Of a stretch of DNA of 64,000 bases, positions 24,652 to 35,728 are shown in pieces. The notes under the pieces were generated by a model. It searched no databases, was not told where the DNA came from, and was given only the letters and a program-made list of their open reading frames with translations. The DNA is from Breviolum minutum Mf 1.05b.01. Taxonomy: Eukaryota; Sar; Dinophyceae; Suessiales; Symbiodiniaceae. The stretch lies in the NCBI GenBank assembly GCA_000507305.1, contig DF239217.1:1-64000 (forward strand), read 5' to 3'. The translations under genes and the position numbers were made by a program. The first letter of the stretch is position 1. The number at the start of each line of letters is the position of its first letter.

Positions 24652-26509
24652 GCGCCTTGGCCGCCCTAGACTGGGACCTGAGACCTGGGGAGGTTGGAAC
24701 TCCTAACAAAACGACAGGATCCTCAAATGTTACTGCATGGAAGAGACAAAACAAGCTGAAGTGGTGACATTTTTTTCGTTTTCCAGACTTTGGTCAGGTG
24801 TTTTTTACTCGATTTGTGTTGTGGGATTTGATGCCCAAAGTTTTTTTTTTGGGGGGGGGGCTGCCATTGCGTAGCAATGAATGAGGACTTTCCAACCAGA
24901 AGTTTTTTCTGGTTTTCCTGGGTCAAAAGACCTTTCTTGGAGGGGTGGTTCTAGGACAGAAATCACTGCAAGCCAGCTTCACTAGGGCTCTGAGACCATC
25001 TCCCCACAAACAAAAAGATTCTCCAATTGAACAGGTGGGTTTACTTTCCAGTTGAAGTTCATTCATCTGAGCAAAGTTCAAGATGAATCCTCCTTATCCT
25101 CATCCTCATCCTCATCCTGTGGGGTTTTATATCTTAAGACCCACTTAGTCACCCTTCAACTTGACGAAGGGTGCCAAGTGGGCTCCCAACCCCCCCTTCC
25201 GTGCCTGAATCTGCAGAGTAGAGGCCACAAACTGCTCGTACACGGTCCAAATGCGAGACAGATATAGCGGCCGATCCCAAGTATCCAAAATAGCCACCAT
25301 GCGACGAATTATGAGCACTCCTTTTTTTGGGGGGGCAACAGGTGAATGTCTGAAAGAAGCTTCGACCTTTTCATCTGGTCCCTCACTAGTGTTGCTGGCT
25401 TCGGCAGCTGCAGTGAAGGCTGACCTGAGACGCCTAGGACATGAAAAGCGGCGGTTTTTTTTGCCAAGCGAGAGGCGAAACCAAACTCGTGTTTTTTGTT
25501 TTTCGGGAAGGATTTTTGTTGGATATTCGTAAATTTGGGGAGCTTCAATCATTGGAGAGTGCTGTTGAATCCTCAAATTCTTTTTTCTTTTTGTTCAGAG
25601 CATGCTGCCAGTTGAATTTGAAGTTTCAAGCTATTTTGCCTGTGTTTTCTTTGGTGTTTCACTTGGTGATTCGCAATAAATACTTTTTACTTATTACTTA
25701 CTAAATCTCAAAAAATGGATCTTTTTTTGAGGTATTGAATTGATTTTTTTGTCATGATTCCAAACTTGATTCGTTTGGTAACATCGCCGGATGTTTCGGC
25801 TCATTCACCAAGCAGCCGGATGACAAATTGGCACTCCACCTTGGATGGAAGTTTTTTACAGTTGCACTGGTTCAATTCATATCCATTTTTACACAAAACG
25901 ACACGCATTTTGTTGGTGTTTACGGACAGACATGTTTTTTCAATTGTCGATACATCAGCCGTTTACACACACATCCTGACAACCCACCGCCATGCCGTGG
26001 TGGTCCAGCTCTCCAGCTCCACCAGCAGCACCACCAGGAGATGAAGGGGGGTAGTTCGTTCCTATGGGAGAAATTCCCTTGGGAAAAAAACGGCCCTTTT
26101 TTTGGTTGGTAATTTGTGGTTATTCTAGGGAGTTCACATAGGTATCTATGGGTCATCATAGGTATCATAGGTATTTGGTCTAGTGAAATCCCATTTTTTG
26201 GGGGTTAAAAAGTTATAATCCCCAAAAATTATATCCGAGAACGCCAGCTAAATACCAGTTGTAGTACACATTGTTGAGCTGCATTTTTTTTTTCCAATAG
26301 AAACGTTCATTTTTTTTCGGATGTTTCCGAAAGGGAAATGATGAAATGAAGCAAAAATACAGCGACTTCACAGAGCATGTTTTTTTTTCTTCCGCCCTTT
26401 CCATTCCAAAGTAGATCAAGGACTCCGTTGGGATAACAGACAGATTTTGGATTGTGATTTGTTTTCATAGCCATGGAATCCGAAGGTGTTTCATTCATGT
26501 AGGCCAGCC
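24652..26509. other. Mostly non-coding interval
   Basis: Beyond the last TPR exon found, only the minus-strand exon at 25205-25320 is convincing. A possible plus-strand coding patch at 25777-25860 (SFGNIAGCFGSFTKQPDDK) has no confirmed borders. Confidence 0.4.
25205..25320 (-). CDS. Minus-strand exon with PLYLSRIWTVYEQF motif
   Basis: Read on the minus strand, an AG acceptor precedes codons for RRMVAILDTWDRPLYLSRIW followed by TVYEQFVAST, and the exon ends at a GC donor after LQIQ. From memory, the pattern WDxPLYLxRIWTVxEQFxA recurs in many predicted dinoflagellate proteins of unknown function; I cannot verify this here. It is the only convincing gene piece on this strand in the window. A possible upstream exon lies at about 25360-25440 (minus, RRLRSAFTAAAEASNTSEGP). 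Its gene limits are unknown. Confidence 0.55.
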
Positions 26510-26510
26510 A

Positions 26511-27065
26511 TGGTTGTGAACATTGCAGCTTTGAGTTGATCAAGTGCCCTGCGTGCCCTGCCATATTCTGCACTTCTGTTGTTCCCACCGCGACTTCGTT
26601 GTTAGATCAATGGTCATGATGCGAGTGATGTTCCTTTCTTTCGTGCTGGTGGCAGCATTTCGCGACAATGGTCAAAATCTTCATGCCAAAGAGCTCAAAT
26701 CAGTGAAGAAACACCATGAACGAGCCGGTAGCACAGGGTGTTGCAGCATCAACCATCACTCTGCAGACAAGGTGACAGGCTATTGCAAAAGCGGCGATCT
26801 TGAAGACGGCTGCGCTTCTTTCGAAACAGAAGATGTCGTATACATGACGGTGGACGATGAGTTCTGTGAGAAGGCTGAGATTCCCGACTGTTGATTCAGA
26901 CAAGAGGGCTGCTACAATGCAACGAAATGTCTTCAGGAAACCTCCCATTTCCGGAACCATGTGTACGTTCTGTTTAGAATGATAGATTTAGCAATGCAAG
27001 TCTTAAGCTTTGTTGTTCATCTTGTAGTGGTTGTGTGTTTCTTGGAGATGGCGCGAGACATGGAC
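26511..27065. repeat. Tandem duplication, copy 1 (555 bp)
   Basis: Nearly identical to 27251-27805 at an offset of exactly 740 bases, with only about four mismatches seen. The 185-bp spacer between the copies is unique. Confidence 0.95.
26610..26894 (+). CDS. Small secreted six-cysteine protein, copy 1 (94 aa)
   Basis: The intronless frame starts at ATG 26610. A hydrophobic signal peptide (MVMMRVMFLSFVLVAAF, cleavage near residue 26) is followed by a basic KELKSVKKHH stretch. An acidic region then holds six cysteines at 44, 45, 59, 68, 86 and 94, and the last residue is Cys. Six cysteines suggest three disulphides in a small exported protein. I do not recognise the family. A GTG-led extension upstream in the same frame is not needed. 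The frame is preserved in the second copy, with a single conservative change (Asp82 to Glu), which supports it being a real gene. Confidence 0.6.
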   Translation: MVMMRVMFLSFVLVAAFRDNGQNLHAKELKSVKKHHERAGSTGCCSINHHSADKVTGYCKSGDLEDGCASFETEDVVYMTVDDEFCEKAEIPDC

Positions 27066-27250
27066 TTGGCACCCTGAATTGCCCGGTGGAAAAAGATAAA
27101 AAAGATCATCGAGGGGGGTGGGAGATGTGCTAGGAAGTTTCTCGAATCATTCCTTTGCCACAGAGCAGAAAAGAGACGGCTGGGGTATTCTTCTAAGGGT
27201 AACAACATTTTTCGTTTGATCTTTGTGTGTGCTATGAACCATGGTTGTGA

Positions 27251-27805
27251 TGGTTGTGAACATTGCAGCTTTGAGTTGATCAAGTGCCCTGCGTGCCCTG
27301 CCATATTCTGCACTTCTGTTGTTCCCACCGCGACTTCGTTGTTAGATCAATGGTCATGATGCGAGTGATGTTCCTTTCTTTCGTGCTGGTGGCAGCATTT
27401 CGCGACAATGGTCAAAATCTTCATGCCAAAGAGCTCAAATCAGTGAAGAAACACCATGAACGAGCCGGTAGCACAGGGTGTTGCAGCATCAACCATCACT
27501 CTGCAGACAAGGTGACAGGCTATTGCAAAAGCGGCGATCTTGAAGACGGCTGCGCTTCTTTCGAAACAGAAGATGTCGTATACATGACGGTGGAGGATGA
27601 GTTCTGTGAGAAGGCTGAGATTCCCGACTGTTGATTCAGACAAGAGGGCTGCTACAATGCAACGAAATGTCTTCAGGAAACCTCCCATTTCCGGAACCAT
27701 GTGTACGTTCTGTTTAGAATGATAGATTTAGCAATGCAAGTCTTAAGCTTTGTTGTTCATCTTGTAGTGGTTGTGTGTTTCTCGGAGATGGCCTGAGACA
27801 TGGAC
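27251..27805. repeat. Tandem duplication, copy 2 (555 bp)
   Basis: Second unit of the pair. The sequences diverge sharply after 'gagacatggac' at 27805 and before 'tggttgtgaa' at 27251. Confidence 0.95.
27350..27634 (+). CDS. Small secreted six-cysteine protein, copy 2 (94 aa)
   Basis: Same 94-residue frame as 26610-26894, with Glu in place of Asp at residue 82 and otherwise identical. Signal peptide and all six cysteines are kept. The near identity means a recent duplication or ongoing gene conversion; tandem gene copies are common in dinoflagellates. No intron separates start from stop. Confidence 0.6.
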   Translation: MVMMRVMFLSFVLVAAFRDNGQNLHAKELKSVKKHHERAGSTGCCSINHHSADKVTGYCKSGDLEDGCASFETEDVVYMTVEDEFCEKAEIPDC

Positions 27806-28503
27806 GAAAAGTGTGCGAAAAGTTGCCGGGGGGTTGGGTTTCGTGTGTTGGGTCATAGTCTCAGCAATCGTGGGATTTTCCAGGCATTGGGGTAACCCCC
27901 TGAAGCAGGTTTTGAATGTACCCCTTGCCTTTGAGGACCCAAGTCCGTTCAGGCCGAAGTGGTTGCTGTGCCTTGTGCTGTGCAGTTTTTCTTTTGGGAG
28001 TGGGATGGGTAGACCTGGTGATGAAGATAAGGTGTGGTTTAGAAGGAAACTATTTGGAGCTGTTGAGGTATTTGATTTTTTTTCTGTGAATCTGGATCAC
28101 TTTGAACAGGTGTAGTGCTTTTGAGCTATGATCCCCCCGAATCCTAACTTCTCATAGATCCGAGGTCTGTTTCCTTTCCAAGGGCAACCCCGAGAGAGAT
28201 GCTAGCTTTCAACGGTTGCCTAAAAATCCACGTCCCGTAATGCCGGTCCAGGGTTTCTACCTGGGCTTTCCCTCGGATTTTGGGCGCAAAAAAAGGGGGA
28301 ACAGATGAGGCCGAGGGTTTCCGAATTCAATCTGATTGAGGTGTGTTTCACACTGTTCAACGGTTCAACACCACCTTTCCGACCCGAACAAAAAAGCAAG
28401 AAAAATGTCGGATGTATCCTAATGAATTCAAAATTTGATGATTTTTTAGAATCTAACAAATGAAACTCTCAGCACTATTTGTGATCCTTTTTTTTTGAAT
28501 CAG

Positions 28504-31500
28504 GAATTTGTGAAGGGAATCTTTGGGCCCTTTTTGCCGACCCACTTGGTGGTTTCAGCACCTGCCTGAGGTGCTTCCAAGCGCACAAGAGGTGAGCTCA
28601 AGATTGAATTTGGGGGGCCGGCTCCAGGTCTCCTCGTCCAGAAGAGTCTAAGTGAAGAGAAGTATCATACGATTTCCAACAAATGGATGTTGAACAAGTC
28701 GTCTTACTCTTGGAAAGACTGTTTACTCCTATATTCCTTGCAAAAATGTCAGGATCATCTCCCTTGGATCTTGTTATGATCTTGTATCCTTTTGGCTGGT
28801 GAACTGCATGTTTTTGTTTTGCCTTCACTAAAAGATTGCATGCAACACGTTGCGGCCTTGGGATTGGAACAAATAAATCTACATGAAGAACCTTTCATGA
28901 AGTTTTCCATTTGACATCATTGGATCTTCTTTTGGTAAAAGGGAAACAACCTTTTCTAAAAGAGGCCACAACCTTATAGTAGTTTTTTTTTCCGGAAAAA
29001 ACAGGGAAAGAAACACTCAATCCGATGGGATGATAAAACGCCAGCAGGTGCGTCCACCACCTCCACCACCGCCTGGACCAACAGCTCCAGTAGCACCTGA
29101 AAGGTTTGGGCCTTATTTGGTTACAGAAGTGATGGTGACCGTCATACTGGTTGATGGTTTCAAAAAATATTCCCCCGAAAAAAACCACCTGCGGACCTGC
29201 GGTTTTTTAAAAACCTGGCAAATGATTTGATAAAGTACCTACTTGTATGAACGGGTGCAGGATTTCTGAAGCATCAACAGTAGTACATCAATATCCTTGG
29301 ATTATAGATTTGAATTGTCAAGTTTGAGATGATAAGATGATATACCCCCCCAAACATAATTGAAACAAACATGTCCCCCCCCAAAAAAAGCAGGAGTACC
29401 ATTTTTGATTTTGGATTCATGAATCATCTGAACCAACCAAGCAACCATCAAATCATCAAATTCGGAGACATTCTCTTCGTTTTTCGTTTGGGGGTATCAA
29501 GATGATTCTCAGCTCTTCGGCCTTGCCGTTTTTTCGGAGGTTTGAAAGCTTAGAGCGTTTGAGTCTGGCGGAGCTTCAACAGTTGCAGGCCTTGACTTGG
29601 TTGGAGCAAGTGATCCAAAACGCACCTTCCCGGGGGTTGGTTGTTTTATCATTGGGCATTAGATTCTAATATCCCATTTATATAGGGGTTGTTATACTAC
29701 TACCCAGTTATGTATGGGAATTATAAGTTAGCCCATGAAATAAGGGATCCCATCATGAACCAACCAGGATTCAACGGAATGCTCACCTGATGTTTCCACA
29801 GGCCACATTTTTTGATATCAAACTCGTTGAAGGAAGTTGTGGAAAGCCTAGCTGCCGGATGAATTTGCGGCCAAGACCTGTAGTTTGATATGAAACATAT
29901 CTATGAAATTCCATTCTAGGACATAGGAAAAATCAACAGCATGGAAGATGAGTTGCAAGAAAAGACTTGCCATCAACTTCCGTGGGGGGAGGCCAATGTC
30001 ACTGCTATGGACGACTTGATCCTGGACCATGCCAAGGTGACGACTTGGGGTGAAGTTTCGAGTTTTTCAGCCCAACAAGACGACCGTTTTTTTTCCATAG
30101 AGATTGCCTATAGCAGTTTGAACCTTAAAGTTGAGGGGTGAAAATAATGATACCCATGGGGAATACCATTGTTTTGGTTTATATTTAGCGGGATTCATGG
30201 TCTTGTCAAAAACACGAAAGAAGGGTGTTTTTTTCGAGAGAAAAATCCGGATCCCAAAAAAAATCGGCCGAACAAAACGACCCTTTGGCGGCGGAACCTT
30301 GGCACTTTCGCTCCACTTAACACCCCCAAAACTTGTGACTCCTGATGCTTCCTGTGTCTTTTGGAAGCTGTTGGGGTTACCCTCATTGGCTTTTTTCCAA
30401 AAAAGTCGACAAAAGTTTTATTTGGAGGTGCGTTTTTCCAACACATTCCGAAATCAACCAGCAAACAACTGCAATGTTTGACAAAATGTTTCATAACTAT
30501 TGCGGTGGTTATTTTTTAAGGGAGGGGTATTTTTTTGGGAATTATTTTTTTTTGTTTTGGGAATTAATTTTTTTTATTGCTTTCCCTTTTGCCTTTGCCA
30601 GCTGCTTTTGCTTTCCCTTTTGCCTTGGCTGCTTTCTGCTTTTGCTTTCGCTTTTGCCTTTGCCTTTGCTTTTGCCTTTGCTTCTGCTTTTGCTGCTTTT
30701 GCCATTGCTTTTGCTTTTGCTTTTGCTTTTGCTGCTTTTGCTGCTTTTGCTTTTGCTGCTTTTGCTTTTGCTTTTGCCTTTGCCTTTGCCTTTGCTTTTG
30801 CTTTTGCTGCTCTTGCTTTTGCTGCTGCTTTTGCCATTGCTTTTGCCATTGCTTTTGCTTTTGCTGCTTTTGCATTTGCTTTTGCCTTTGCCTTAGCTTT
30901 TGCTGATTTGCTTTTGTTGCTTTTGCTTTTGTTGCTTTTGCTTCTGCTGCTTTCTGCTCATTTAGTGTTTTCTTGCTTCTGTGTTGCATGTGTTTCTTTT
31001 TGTTTCTACATCTATTTCACAGTAGTCGCTGCTTAGTTGCGTCTTGTGAGTTGTTGGCCGCTTTCGCCGCTTGTGTTGTTATTTTCTTTCTAAAGTGTTT
31101 ATTTCATCAATAAAAGAGGTCCCTGTGCCCTTGAACACAAGACACCAAAAGTTTTATGAAGGACAACAAAAATATGAATATAAGGGCCCACAAAAACATA
31201 TGAACCTAAGAACCCAAAACTTGTATGAGCCTGAGACTAAAAAAAAATCTAAACACACGACACCCAAAAAAGGAGAGCCTCAGGCCCAAAAAATTCTCTG
31301 ACTTTAAGGAAACGACAAGTTCTATGAACACAGCACCAAGTCTTTAATGAACCTATAAGGCCCCAAAAACTATATGAATCTAAGGCCCCAAAGAGCCTAA
31401 GGCCCCCCAAAAGATATGGGCCCAAAGTCTTTTATGAACATGTCTGTGAAGCGACGGCAAATTATGAACACAAGGCCCAAAAAAATCTACGAACCGGAGG

Positions 31501-33299
31501 CAAATCACGTAGCATGTTCTGCGAATGCATCTGGGGGGAGGCGCTGCGCCCTCCCCCCAACCCCCCTCCAGCTGTTTTTTTTTAAGGCCTACCTCCTCTG
31601 CAGGGACAGCCCGCCCCCCATCGAAACGTCTCCACCTCCAATTGAAACCATAGAAAAAAAATTAATTCCCAAAATAAAATTATCCCGGCAAGAGACCCCA
31701 AACAGTGTGAACATAAAAACAAAACGCAATGTATGTGTGACCACTCTATGTGAGCACTCTATATGTGACCACTCTATGTGAGACCACTCTATGTGTCCAC
31801 TCTATGTGTGACCACTCTATGTGAACACTCTATATGGGAGCTCTCTATATGTGAGCACTCTATGTGTGACCACTCTATGTGAGCACTCTATGTGTGACCA
31901 CTCTATGTGAGACCACTCTATGTGTCCACTCTATGTGGGAGCACTCTANNNNNNNNNNNNNNNNNNNNNNNNNNNNNNNNNNNNNNNNNNNNNNNNNNNN
32001 NNNNNNNNNNNNNNNNNNNNNNNNNNNNNNNNNNNNNNNNNNNNNNNNNNNNNNNNNNNNNNNNNNNNNNNNNNNNNNNNNNNNNNNNNNNNNNNNNNNN
32101 NNNNNNNNNNNNNNNNNNNNNNNNNNNNNNNNNNNNNNNNNNNNNNNNNNNNNNNNNNNNNNNNNNNNNNNNNNNNNNNNNNNNNNNNNNNNNNNNNNNN
32201 NNNNNNNNNNNNNNNNNNNNNNNNNNNNNNNNNNNNNNNNNNNNNNNNNNNNNNNNNNNNNNNNNNNNNNNNNNNNNNNNNNNNNNNNNNNNNNNNNNNN
32301 NNNNNNNNNNNNNNNNNNNNNNNNNNNNNNNNNNNNNNNNNNNNNNNNNNNNNNNNNNNNNNNNNNNNNNNNNNNNNNNNNNNNNNNNNNNNNNNNNNNN
32401 NNNNNNNNNNNNNNNNNNNNNNNNNNNNNNNNNNNNNNNNNNNNNNNNNNNNNNNNNNNNNNNNNNNNNNNNNNNNNNNNNNNNNNNNNNNNNNNNNNNN
32501 NNNNNNNNNNNNNNNNAAAGTACGAGAATTACCACGAAAAATGAACATCGAAGAAGTTGAAGAGCCGGAAACTACGAAAATTTACAGACCAAACCCGCTC
32601 CCGTCGGTCGCGGCCACCCCGAAACTACGAAAATTCACAGACGAAACGAACATGCAAGCACGAAACCACGAAAATAGCGATGGAATCTGTGCGCAACCCG
32701 TCCGCCACCTCGATCTAGCCACCCCGGCTTTTTACCACTACCGTAAGAACCCCAAGTGTTACCACACTGTTTGGGGAAAAAATTAATTCCCAAAATATTT
32801 CCGCACCCTTTTTTAAGTCCAGATTTCCCTGAAAAATATCGGAGTTGATCCCAGCAGCTGTGGATCCACATGGGTCACTGGTAATCTACTGCCCGTTGCA
32901 GGTGAAGGATTTGCTCCAGCAGTTGAAGGTACTACGCCAGGTGGATTTTCAAAACGCCCAGGTGAAGGGAATCCTTACCAACCCTTAGGCCCCCCAAAAT
33001 GGCCGAAAAAGGGACAGAATTCAGGGCAAGGATTTTATGAAAAATAAATGGCCTAGATATATAACATATTCGTTAAAAGGAAAATCATCCACTTGAACAT
33101 GCTGTGGGCTGGGGAGCTCATGTTATTAGTTCCCAGGTATAGCCCATTTTTTGATTTTTGAGATGTGTAGGCCTCCAAAACCTTTGGTACCTAAGAAGAA
33201 CTCATTGGAGATGGGGGGATGAATTTGATTATAGGAAACGTGGAAAGCTGATGGATCATGTATCATTTTAGGCGGTGGTGCACGAAGGTATTCCGGCAG
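28504..33299 (+). CDS. Unrecognised multi-exon gene, 5' group of exons
   Basis: Exons joining in phase are 28504-28563 (EFVKGIFGPFLPTHLVVSAP, GC donor), 29048-29103 (VRPPPPPPPGPTAPVAPE, GT donor) and 29540-29621 (FESLERLSLAELQQLQALTW then LEQVIQN, GC donor). Further exons are 32902-32961 (VKDLLQQLKVLRQVDFQNAQ) and 33272-33299 (AVVHEGIPA, GT donor). A tiny exon at 29833-29857 (EVVESLAA) is possible. The product would have a proline-rich linker followed by amphipathic helices, like a coiled-coil scaffold, but I cannot name it. The start codon is not found. The copia element at 33370 lies in the intron after the last exon listed. Confidence 0.5.
29255..29282. mobile_element. Family A element fragment
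   Basis: Only the right end remains: 'gatttctgaagcatcaacag' followed by TA. The left end is not recognisable. Confidence 0.5.
30570..30960. repeat. (TTTTGC)n hexanucleotide tract
   Basis: About 390 bases of 'gcttttgctttt' with 'gctgct' and 'gcctttgcc' variants. All frames are open (Leu, Ala/Phe or Cys/Phe runs; Lys/Ala/Gln on the other strand), so long translations here carry no coding evidence. Confidence 0.95.
31140..31510. repeat. Degenerate ~30-bp repeat (aaggcccaaaa..tatgaac)
   Basis: The words 'aaggcccaaaaa' and 'tatgaacctaag' recur at least nine times with variable spacing, probably an old minisatellite. Confidence 0.75.
31738..31948. repeat. ACTCTATGTG tandem array
   Basis: Units of 12-16 bases, 'ccactctatgtgtga' and 'gcactctatgtgag', are repeated about 15 times up to the following gap. 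Confidence 0.95.
31949..32516. other. Assembly gap (568 N)
   Basis: A run of N that starts inside the ACTCTATGTG array. On the right side a different repeat ('aaactacgaaaattcacaga', 32517-32670) appears. Confidence 1.
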
Positions 33300-33369
33300 G
33301 TGGAGAGAATTTATAGCGACCAACCGACCAACCGGAACGGTCATCCCAAAAGGTGGTGGTGATAGTAAG

Positions 33370-33513
33370 TGCAAGTTTCGAAATGAAACATACCAGCATG
33401 TGATACTCATGTATGTGTATCGCAGCTGTCGTGCCCTCTTGGTATCTAAACGAAAACGCCCAGACTCTTAGTGGAAAACAGGGCTACTGTTCATACCGTT
33501 TTGTGGGGCTTGC
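33370..33513 (+). repeat. 5' LTR (144 bp)
   Basis: Base-for-base identical to 39247-39390. Short for copia but with matching inverted ends and flanked by the GTAAG duplication. It should hold promoter and RNA-start signals; no TATA box is evident. Confidence 0.93.
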
Positions 33514-33514
33514 G

Positions 33515-33526
33515 TGGTAGCGGAGC
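33515..33526 (+). promoter_or_regulatory. Retrotransposon primer-binding site
   Basis: TGGTAGCGGAGC lies one base inside the 5' LTR. TGG pairs with the tRNA CCA end, and the rest resembles the tRNA-iMet-complementary TGGTATCAGAGC of plant copia elements. Confidence 0.7.
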
Positions 33527-33585
33527 TTGAAGAGATCTACGGTGGTTTCTCGAGTATCTCGAGGTGGTAAGCCCGCAAGCGGGAG

Positions 33586-35502
33586 ATGACAGTGACACGG
33601 ACTCGGGACGGGGTCCCGGGTTGGAATGGTGATCCAAGTACGTGGCTAGAGTTCAAACAGGCAGCAAGACTATACGTGGCTAGCACGACCTTTGACAAGA
33701 GGTACACCTGTGGACCACGGGTGGCCGCTGAATTGTCCGGGTCAGCCAAGACGTCGATCTTGGGGAAGAAGAGTTCATGGCTATCTGACCCAAGTGGCAC
33801 GGAGACCTTGCTGCAGTTCTTGCAGACCATGATTGGAGAACCAGCCCTACCTGAAGTTGGGAACTTCATGAGGCAGTACTTTCGGGTACTCAAGAGGAAG
33901 AAGGGTGAGTCCATGTCTTCCTTCTGCGTTCGCCATCGTGAGGAGTATGAGAAGATGTGCCGGGCTTTGGCACGCATGTTGCGCGAGAACAAGCAGAAAG
34001 GAAAAGGCATGGTGGTCAACAAGGTAGAGAGTCAAGTGAACAGCGTGATGGGCAGTCACACCGGAGACCAAGAGGGCAATAGTGAGAGAGGTGAGGCTGG
34101 CGGAGGAGAACCTAGTGATGGAGACCAAGGAGGACATGGGGAAGTACCGTGGGGGAGTCCAGACTCTCAGTGGTGGTCCGACCATTCATGGGGTTGGGGC
34201 TACGACTGGCGATGGAACTCAGGATCATGGTACGGGTCTTCATGGAACCCACACTGGGGTAGCTACTCGGGGAGTACTACACAGGAGGAGAATGACGAGG
34301 AAGAGATGGAGCAAATCCTACCGGACGCAGTGCTGGGATGGTTTTTGCTAGAGAAGACCGGTTTGGACACGATTGAGAAGAGCATCATCCAAGGGGAGGT
34401 CAAAGGAAACTTTACGTTGGCGGGAGTTGAAAATGCTCTACGAAGTCACTGGACTGATGACCAGATTCGAGCTCGTGACGGAGAATCTCGTCACCAAGCC
34501 CAGTTCCAGGATGAGGAAGAAGATGAGCCCATGGAAGAAGATCAAGCAATGTTTGAAGGATGGACTGAGGATGAGATGTCCTGGTATCAGGATGCCAAGG
34601 CAGAAGAACAACGAGCCTGGATGCAACTACAGCAGTCCCGTCGGACTTTGAGAGAAGCGAGGGCCCGCCAACATGAAGTCAAGATGTCCCGCAAGTTTTA
34701 CAAGACCAGTTGGCAGTCCAGACCACCAGGTGGACAGGGCAAAGGTGGCGGTGGACCGGTGGGAGCCAGTAGTGCTTTCAGGTCCAAAGACGCATGTTTT
34801 CGATGTGGAGGACGTGGTCACATCGCGAGAAACTGCCCAAATCCACCTAGTCAGGAAGCAAAGATCAGTAAGGAACAAGAAGAAGGAGACTTTGCTGAAT
34901 TCACCTACTTTGCCGAGCCCACGGAGTCGACATTGGAAGGTGAAGAAGGAGCAGAGGCATATGGAGGACAGCTTGAGCAAACCAGTTTTACCGTGGAGAG
35001 TCAACGGCCATCCACTGAACAGGCCATCGCGGAGGGCAAGGCAGTGATCGATGGAGGAGCTACTCGGACTATGGGCTCCCTTCATGCAGTGGAGGCTTTG
35101 TCGAAACGATGGTTGCAAAATCACGGATGCTCAGGAGTGAAGTCAGTGGATGTGAAGGACCAACCGGTGTTTGGTTTTGGGAACAGCCAGAAGTCCAAGT
35201 GTTTGTCCACGTGTGTGATGAAGGTCCCCTCTCAAGAGACCCCAATGAACCTTCGCATCCACGTGTTAGAGCAGGGGAAGGCACCCATACTACTTTCCAT
35301 CGATTCACTTCGGGCTATGGGGGCAATCATTGACTATACCCGTGATGAGGCTGTTTTTACCGCGATAGACCCATGTCGGGTTGTACAGCTTGAGCGATCA
35401 CAGGTAGGACATCAGTTGTTGCCACTGGCTGAAGATTTTCTTCGTAGTGGTAGGATTTTGGAGACCCCCATTAAGAGTTTGGGGGCCAGCAACGTCGAAT
35501 AG
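33586..35502 (+). CDS. gag-pro: Copia Gag-protease polyprotein (638 aa)
   Basis: Starts at ATG 33586, 60 bases past the primer site. The N-terminal capsid-like part (PGWNGDPSTWLEFKQAARLY) matches dinoflagellate copia Gag starts. An acidic/Gly-Trp-rich spacer follows at residues 150-260. A CCHC zinc knuckle CFRCGGRGHIARNC (34795-34836) binds nucleic acid. The retropepsin-like motif is VIDGGATRTMGS, with catalytic Asp at 35050-35052 (usual form DSGA; here DGGA). The frame stops at 35502. Integrase would normally follow in the same frame, but the downstream frames shift, so this ORF is separate from the rest of Pol. Confidence 0.9.
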   Translation: MTVTRTRDGVPGWNGDPSTWLEFKQAARLYVASTTFDKRYTCGPRVAAELSGSAKTSILGKKSSWLSDPSGTETLLQFLQTMIGEPALPEVGNFMRQYFRVLKRKKGESMSSFCVRHREEYEKMCRALARMLRENKQKGKGMVVNKVESQVNSVMGSHTGDQEGNSERGEAGGGEPSDGDQGGHGEVPWGSPDSQWWSDHSWGWGYDWRWNSGSWYGSSWNPHWGSYSGSTTQEENDEEEMEQILPDAVLGWFLLEKTGLDTIEKSIIQGEVKGNFTLAGVENALRSHWTDDQIRARDGESRHQAQFQDEEEDEPMEEDQAMFEGWTEDEMSWYQDAKAEEQRAWMQLQQSRRTLREARARQHEVKMSRKFYKTSWQSRPPGGQGKGGGGPVGASSAFRSKDACFRCGGRGHIARNCPNPPSQEAKISKEQEEGDFAEFTYFAEPTESTLEGEEGAEAYGGQLEQTSFTVESQRPSTEQAIAEGKAVIDGGATRTMGSLHAVEALSKRWLQNHGCSGVKSVDVKDQPVFGFGNSQKSKCLSTCVMKVPSQETPMNLRIHVLEQGKAPILLSIDSLRAMGAIIDYTRDEAVFTAIDPCRVVQLERSQVGHQLLPLAEDFLRSGRILETPIKSLGASNVE

Positions 35503-35728
35503 GAAACCAGACTCAGCCTAGGCCGGCCTGTACCTGGGTGTGAGGTGAAAAAAGATACGGGCAACAAGAATCTTAGGGACAAAAGAGGTGGAACGAACTC
35601 GGATGTTCTTCACCTTAGGATGGACAAAGGAGAACAAAGAAGCAGAGAGGAAACTCAAAACAATGGACTCCCAAGAAGTAAAGATGGGCGTTGTGCACAC
35701 TCTCACACACAAGCGTGCACAGTGACAC

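Noticed and set aside
26213..26588. 93-codon and 68-codon minus-strand frames upstream of the duplication
   Set aside because: They run into the repeated unit antisense to the secreted-protein gene, and the part outside it has no support.
27771..28115. 114-codon plus-strand frame after the second duplicate
   Set aside because: It begins at GTG within the duplicated flank and shows no signal peptide or domain; the matching frame after copy 1 is not kept.
30500..31036. Leu-, Ala/Phe- and Lys/Ala/Gln-rich frames of 90-180 codons
   Set aside because: All come from the (TTTTGC)n tract and are open in all frames.
31738..31948. CRISPR-like array
   Set aside because: Units are simple tandem repeats with no unique spacers of constant length and no cas genes; the genome is eukaryotic.
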